Shown here piece after piece: positions 61,524 through 64,000 of a stretch of 64,000 nt of DNA. Every line of letters starts with the position of its first letter. Position 1 is the stretch's first letter. The stretch comes from Ferrimonas sp044433165 (GTDB lineage Bacteria; Pseudomonadota; Gammaproteobacteria; Enterobacterales; Shewanellaceae). The stretch spans positions 8,692-72,691 of the forward strand of contig JAWXTX010000001.1 in NCBI GenBank assembly GCA_044433165.1. The letters are read 5' to 3'. The position numbers and the translations under genes are program-made. The notes below the pieces were generated by a model. The model was not told where the DNA came from, searched no databases, and saw only the letters and a list, made by a program, of their open reading frames with translations.

Positions 61524-61552
61524 AAAGGGAGTCATAATGGCTCCCTTTTTTG
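61524..61552 (+). terminator. Intrinsic terminator after pepA
   Basis: AAAAGGGAG / CTCCCTTTT stem, loop around TCATAATGG, followed by a T-run. It separates pepA from holC. Confidence 0.85.
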
Positions 61553-61643
61553 TTGCTATCTGCCTCATATTACCTACAAATCTTGTGGCGTTTTGGTGGC
61601 TATGGCATCGCTTTTGTATCTCACTAGACCGAAGAGAATTACC

Positions 61644-62102
61644 ATGCCTCAAGCGTGTTTTTACCTGCTCACGGCGGCCAGCAATACCATGGCGGGTAAT
61701 GCCGAGCTGCTGTGTTGCGAATTGGCGGCCAGAGCCTACCAGCAAGGGCAGGGGATGGTGATCTACTGCCAAGACCGCGCTCAAGCGGAACGCCTTGATG
61801 AGCTGCTTTGGCAGTTTGATGCCGAGCGCTTTATTCCCCATAACTTAGCAGGAGAAGGACCTGCCGGTGGTGCCCCAGTGGTGATCCATTGGCTACAGCG
61901 TGATCCACCTCTGCTAGAAAAACGCCAACAGCTGGTGAATCTGGCCTTCGAACTGCCCAGTTTTGCGGTACAATTCGCCCAAATTTTCGATTTTGTTGCG
62001 GTTGAAGAACACGCTAAAGCGCAAGCGCGACGTCGTTTTTCGACGGCACGTCAAATGGGGCTGGCTCCCAGCACCCATAATTTAGCCTTACAACCGCTGT
62101 AA
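61644..62102 (+). CDS. holC: DNA polymerase III chi subunit HolC
   Basis: 152 residues from the ATG at 61644, which has an AAGAGA ribosome site; the open frame extends 50 codons upstream through the pepA terminator and is ignored. Chi connects the clamp loader (with psi) to SSB. Family features: FYLLTAASNT start, IYCQDRAQAERLDELLWQF and the FIPHNLAGEGP segment with the late QIFDFVAVEEHAKAQARRRF (in parts). 25 bases before valS. Confidence 0.95.
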   Translation: MPQACFYLLTAASNTMAGNAELLCCELAARAYQQGQGMVIYCQDRAQAERLDELLWQFDAERFIPHNLAGEGPAGGAPVVIHWLQRDPPLLEKRQQLVNLAFELPSFAVQFAQIFDFVAVEEHAKAQARRRFSTARQMGLAPSTHNLALQPL

Positions 62103-62127
62103 GTTATCTCAGAGAAGTTCAGATCCC

Positions 62128-64000
62128 ATGGATAAAACCTACAACCCCCAAGCGATTGAACAGCGTCATTACCAGCGCTGGGAACAATCCGGTTACTTCA
62201 AGCCACACGGCGACACCAGCAAAGACGCCTACTGCATCATGATCCCACCGCCGAACGTCACCGGCAGTTTGCACATGGGGCACGCCTTTCAAGACACCAT
62301 TATGGATACCTTAACCCGCTATCAGCGGATGCAAGGGAAAAACACCTTATGGCAAGTGGGTACGGATCACGCCGGCATCGCCACCCAAATGGTGGTCGAG
62401 CGTAAGCTGGCGGCACAAGACATTACCCGTCAACAGCTGGGCCGTGAGACCTTCATTGATAAAGTGTGGGAATGGAAAGAAGAATCTGGTGGCACCATCA
62501 CCCAGCAGCTGCGCCGCATGGGGGCATCCGTTGATTGGGATCGTGAACGCTTTACCATGGACCCAGGCATGTCCAAAGCCGTACAAGAGGTGTTTGTACG
62601 CCTGTATCAAGATGATCTGATCTATCGTGGCAAACGCTTGGTGAACTGGGACCCGAAACTGCACACCGCAATCTCAGATTTAGAAGTGGAAAACAAAGAG
62701 TCGAAAGGCTTTATGTGGCACTTCCGTTATCCACTGGCCGATGGCGTGACCACCGCGGATGGGAAAGACCACATTGTGGTGGCAACCACCCGCCCTGAGA
62801 CCGTTTTAGGCGATACCGGTGTGGCGGTAAACCCAGAAGATCCGCGCTATCAATCGCTGATTGGCAAAGAGCTGGTATTGCCCATTGTCGGCCGCCGGAT
62901 CCCCATTGTGGCCGACGAACACGCCGACATGGACAAAGGCACCGGCTGTGTAAAAATCACCCCCGCGCACGACTTCAACGATTACGAAGTGGGTAAGCGT
63001 CATGGCTTACCGATGATCAACGTGCTGACCTTCAATGCCGAGATCCGCAGCGAAGCCGAAGTACTGGATACCAATGGCGAGGCTTCAACCGTTTACAGCA
63101 GCGAATTGCCTGTTCAATACCATGGCATGGAGCGTTTTGCTGCGCGCAAAGCCATTGTCGCTGAGATGGAGCAACTCGGCCTGTTAGAGGCCATTAAAGA
63201 TCATGATCTCACCGTTCCTTATGGTGACCGTGGTGGCGTGGTGATTGAACCCATGCTGACCGATCAATGGTATGTACGGGTCGCGCCATTAGCGCAGCCA
63301 GCCATTGAGGCGGTTGAAAACGGCGACATCCAATTTGTGCCAAAACAGTACGAGAACATGTACTTCTCTTGGATGCGCGACATTCAAGACTGGTGTATCT
63401 CGCGGCAGCTTTGGTGGGGGCACCGGATCCCCGCATGGTATGACGAAAATGGCCAAGTTTATGTGGGCCATGATGAAGCGCAAGTGCGTGCCGACAACCA
63501 GCTGGCCGCCGATGTGGTGTTACGCCAAGACGATGACGTCTTAGACACCTGGTTCTCTTCTGCGCTGTGGACGTTCTCAACCCTCGGCTGGCCAGAGCAA
63601 ACCCCAGAACTGAAAACCTTCCACCCAACCGATGTACTGGTCACCGGTTTTGACATCATCTTCTTCTGGGTTGCTCGGATGATCATGATGACCATGCACT
63701 TCATCAAAGATGAAGATGGCAAAGCCCAAGTGCCGTTTAAAACGGTTTATGTAACTGGCCTTATCCGTGACGAGCAAGGCCAGAAAATGTCTAAGTCAAA
63801 AGGGAATGTGCTCGATCCGCTGGATATGATCGACGGCATTGACTTGGAAAGCTTAGTGGCCAAACGCACCAGCAACATGATGCAGCCCCAACAGGCCGCC
63901 AAAATTGAAAAGAGCACGCGCAAACAGTTTGCCGAAGGCATCGCCCCGCATGGCACCGACGCGCTGCGTTTCACGCTGGCGGCCATGGCCTCCACTGGGC
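62128..64000 (+). CDS. valS: Valyl-tRNA synthetase (partial, C-terminus cut by window end)
   Basis: 624 N-terminal residues of a protein that is normally about 950. Class I synthetase with HIGH as HMGH in PPPNVTGSLHMGHA, the CP1 editing domain beginning at ATTRPETVLGDT, ITPAHDFNDYEVG, and KMSKS in GQKMSKSKGNVLDP. The start is the ATG at 62128, 25 bases after holC, as in the conserved pepA-holC-valS order. The anticodon-binding and coiled-coil parts are outside. Confidence 0.97.
   Translation, partial: MDKTYNPQAIEQRHYQRWEQSGYFKPHGDTSKDAYCIMIPPPNVTGSLHMGHAFQDTIMDTLTRYQRMQGKNTLWQVGTDHAGIATQMVVERKLAAQDITRQQLGRETFIDKVWEWKEESGGTITQQLRRMGASVDWDRERFTMDPGMSKAVQEVFVRLYQDDLIYRGKRLVNWDPKLHTAISDLEVENKESKGFMWHFRYPLADGVTTADGKDHIVVATTRPETVLGDTGVAVNPEDPRYQSLIGKELVLPIVGRRIPIVADEHADMDKGTGCVKITPAHDFNDYEVGKRHGLPMINVLTFNAEIRSEAEVLDTNGEASTVYSSELPVQYHGMERFAARKAIVAEMEQLGLLEAIKDHDLTVPYGDRGGVVIEPMLTDQWYVRVAPLAQPAIEAVENGDIQFVPKQYENMYFSWMRDIQDWCISRQLWWGHRIPAWYDENGQVYVGHDEAQVRADNQLAADVVLRQDDDVLDTWFSSALWTFSTLGWPEQTPELKTFHPTDVLVTGFDIIFFWVARMIMMTMHFIKDEDGKAQVPFKTVYVTGLIRDEQGQKMSKSKGNVLDPLDMIDGIDLESLVAKRTSNMMQPQQAAKIEKSTRKQFAEGIAPHGTDALRFTLAAMASTG

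Noticed and set aside
61494..61643. 50-codon extension of holC
   Set aside because: It crosses the pepA terminator and lacks HolC similarity; the ATG at 61644 has a ribosome site.
1..64000. CRISPR arrays, toxin-antitoxin pairs, restriction or phage-defence operons, insertion sequences
   Set aside because: Looked for on both strands; no repeat arrays, transposase, integrase, restriction or toxin genes were recognised. The single HNH-like gene has no defence partners.

Overview
The window reads as chromosomal backbone of a free-living, probably marine or brackish gammaproteobacterium of the Vibrio/Aeromonas/Shewanella type. Gene orders shared with that group include trmB-mutY-yggX with glsB, xseB-ispA-dxs beside a sodium-type motor pair pomAB, leuS-lptE-holA-nadD-rsfS-rlmH-mrdA-rodA-mltB-rlpA-dacA, and lptFG divergent from pepA-holC-valS. 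GC looks close to 50 %. I see no rRNA, tRNA, CRISPR array, insertion sequence, prophage or integrase. Genus cannot be decided by reading alone.

Layout. 1-1610: a secreted nuclease-like protein, cut by the window edge, behind a porin. 2022-5337: yggX, mutY, trmB, glsB. 5524-9146: a LysR regulator, a candidate small RNA, mscS, an ArsR repressor and a small membrane protein. 9313-12557: ygfZ, a gene split by a frameshift, a degenerate SDR protein, and metA behind a MetJ-type operator. 12573-20557 is the most accessory-like part: an MFS carrier with a small secreted partner, a degenerate HNH protein, an enoyl-CoA isomerase-like enzyme, a PCuAC copper chaperone, a small outer-membrane barrel, a lipoprotein and a YjbH barrel. 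20580-23203: an EmrAB-type efflux pair. 23300-28375: the isoprenoid operon, then pomAB behind a FliA-like promoter. 28440-31440: a TPR-GAF-GGDEF protein and a lipase-like hydrolase. 31614-43810: a long leftward series for cell-wall elongation, ribosome maturation, NAD synthesis, DNA polymerase III delta, LPS transport and leucyl-tRNA synthetase. 43950-53796: ybeL, ettA, glyA, gltD, gltB. 54234-57352: a YhcC-like radical SAM protein and a CpdB-like lipoprotein. 57520-64000: lptG, lptF, pepA, holC and the start of valS.

How they work together. The nuclease, the porin and the CpdB-like phosphodiesterase/3'-nucleotidase could form an extracellular nucleic-acid scavenging route; this is inferred from family roles. 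The mrdA-rodA-mltB-rlpA-dacA group builds and trims the lateral wall. LptE, LptF and LptG are three parts of the LPS exporter. glyA, gltBD, glsB and metA are amino-acid and nitrogen metabolism.

Novelty. No clear new multi-gene defence or mobile system is visible. The best leads are a structured orphan transcript unit (6590-6793), an unrecognised gene broken at a four-base homopolymer (10320-10708) beside an SDR protein lacking its catalytic tyrosine, a degenerate HNH protein preceded by an orphan terminator (14229-15135), and strong non-terminator hairpins between leuS and lptE.
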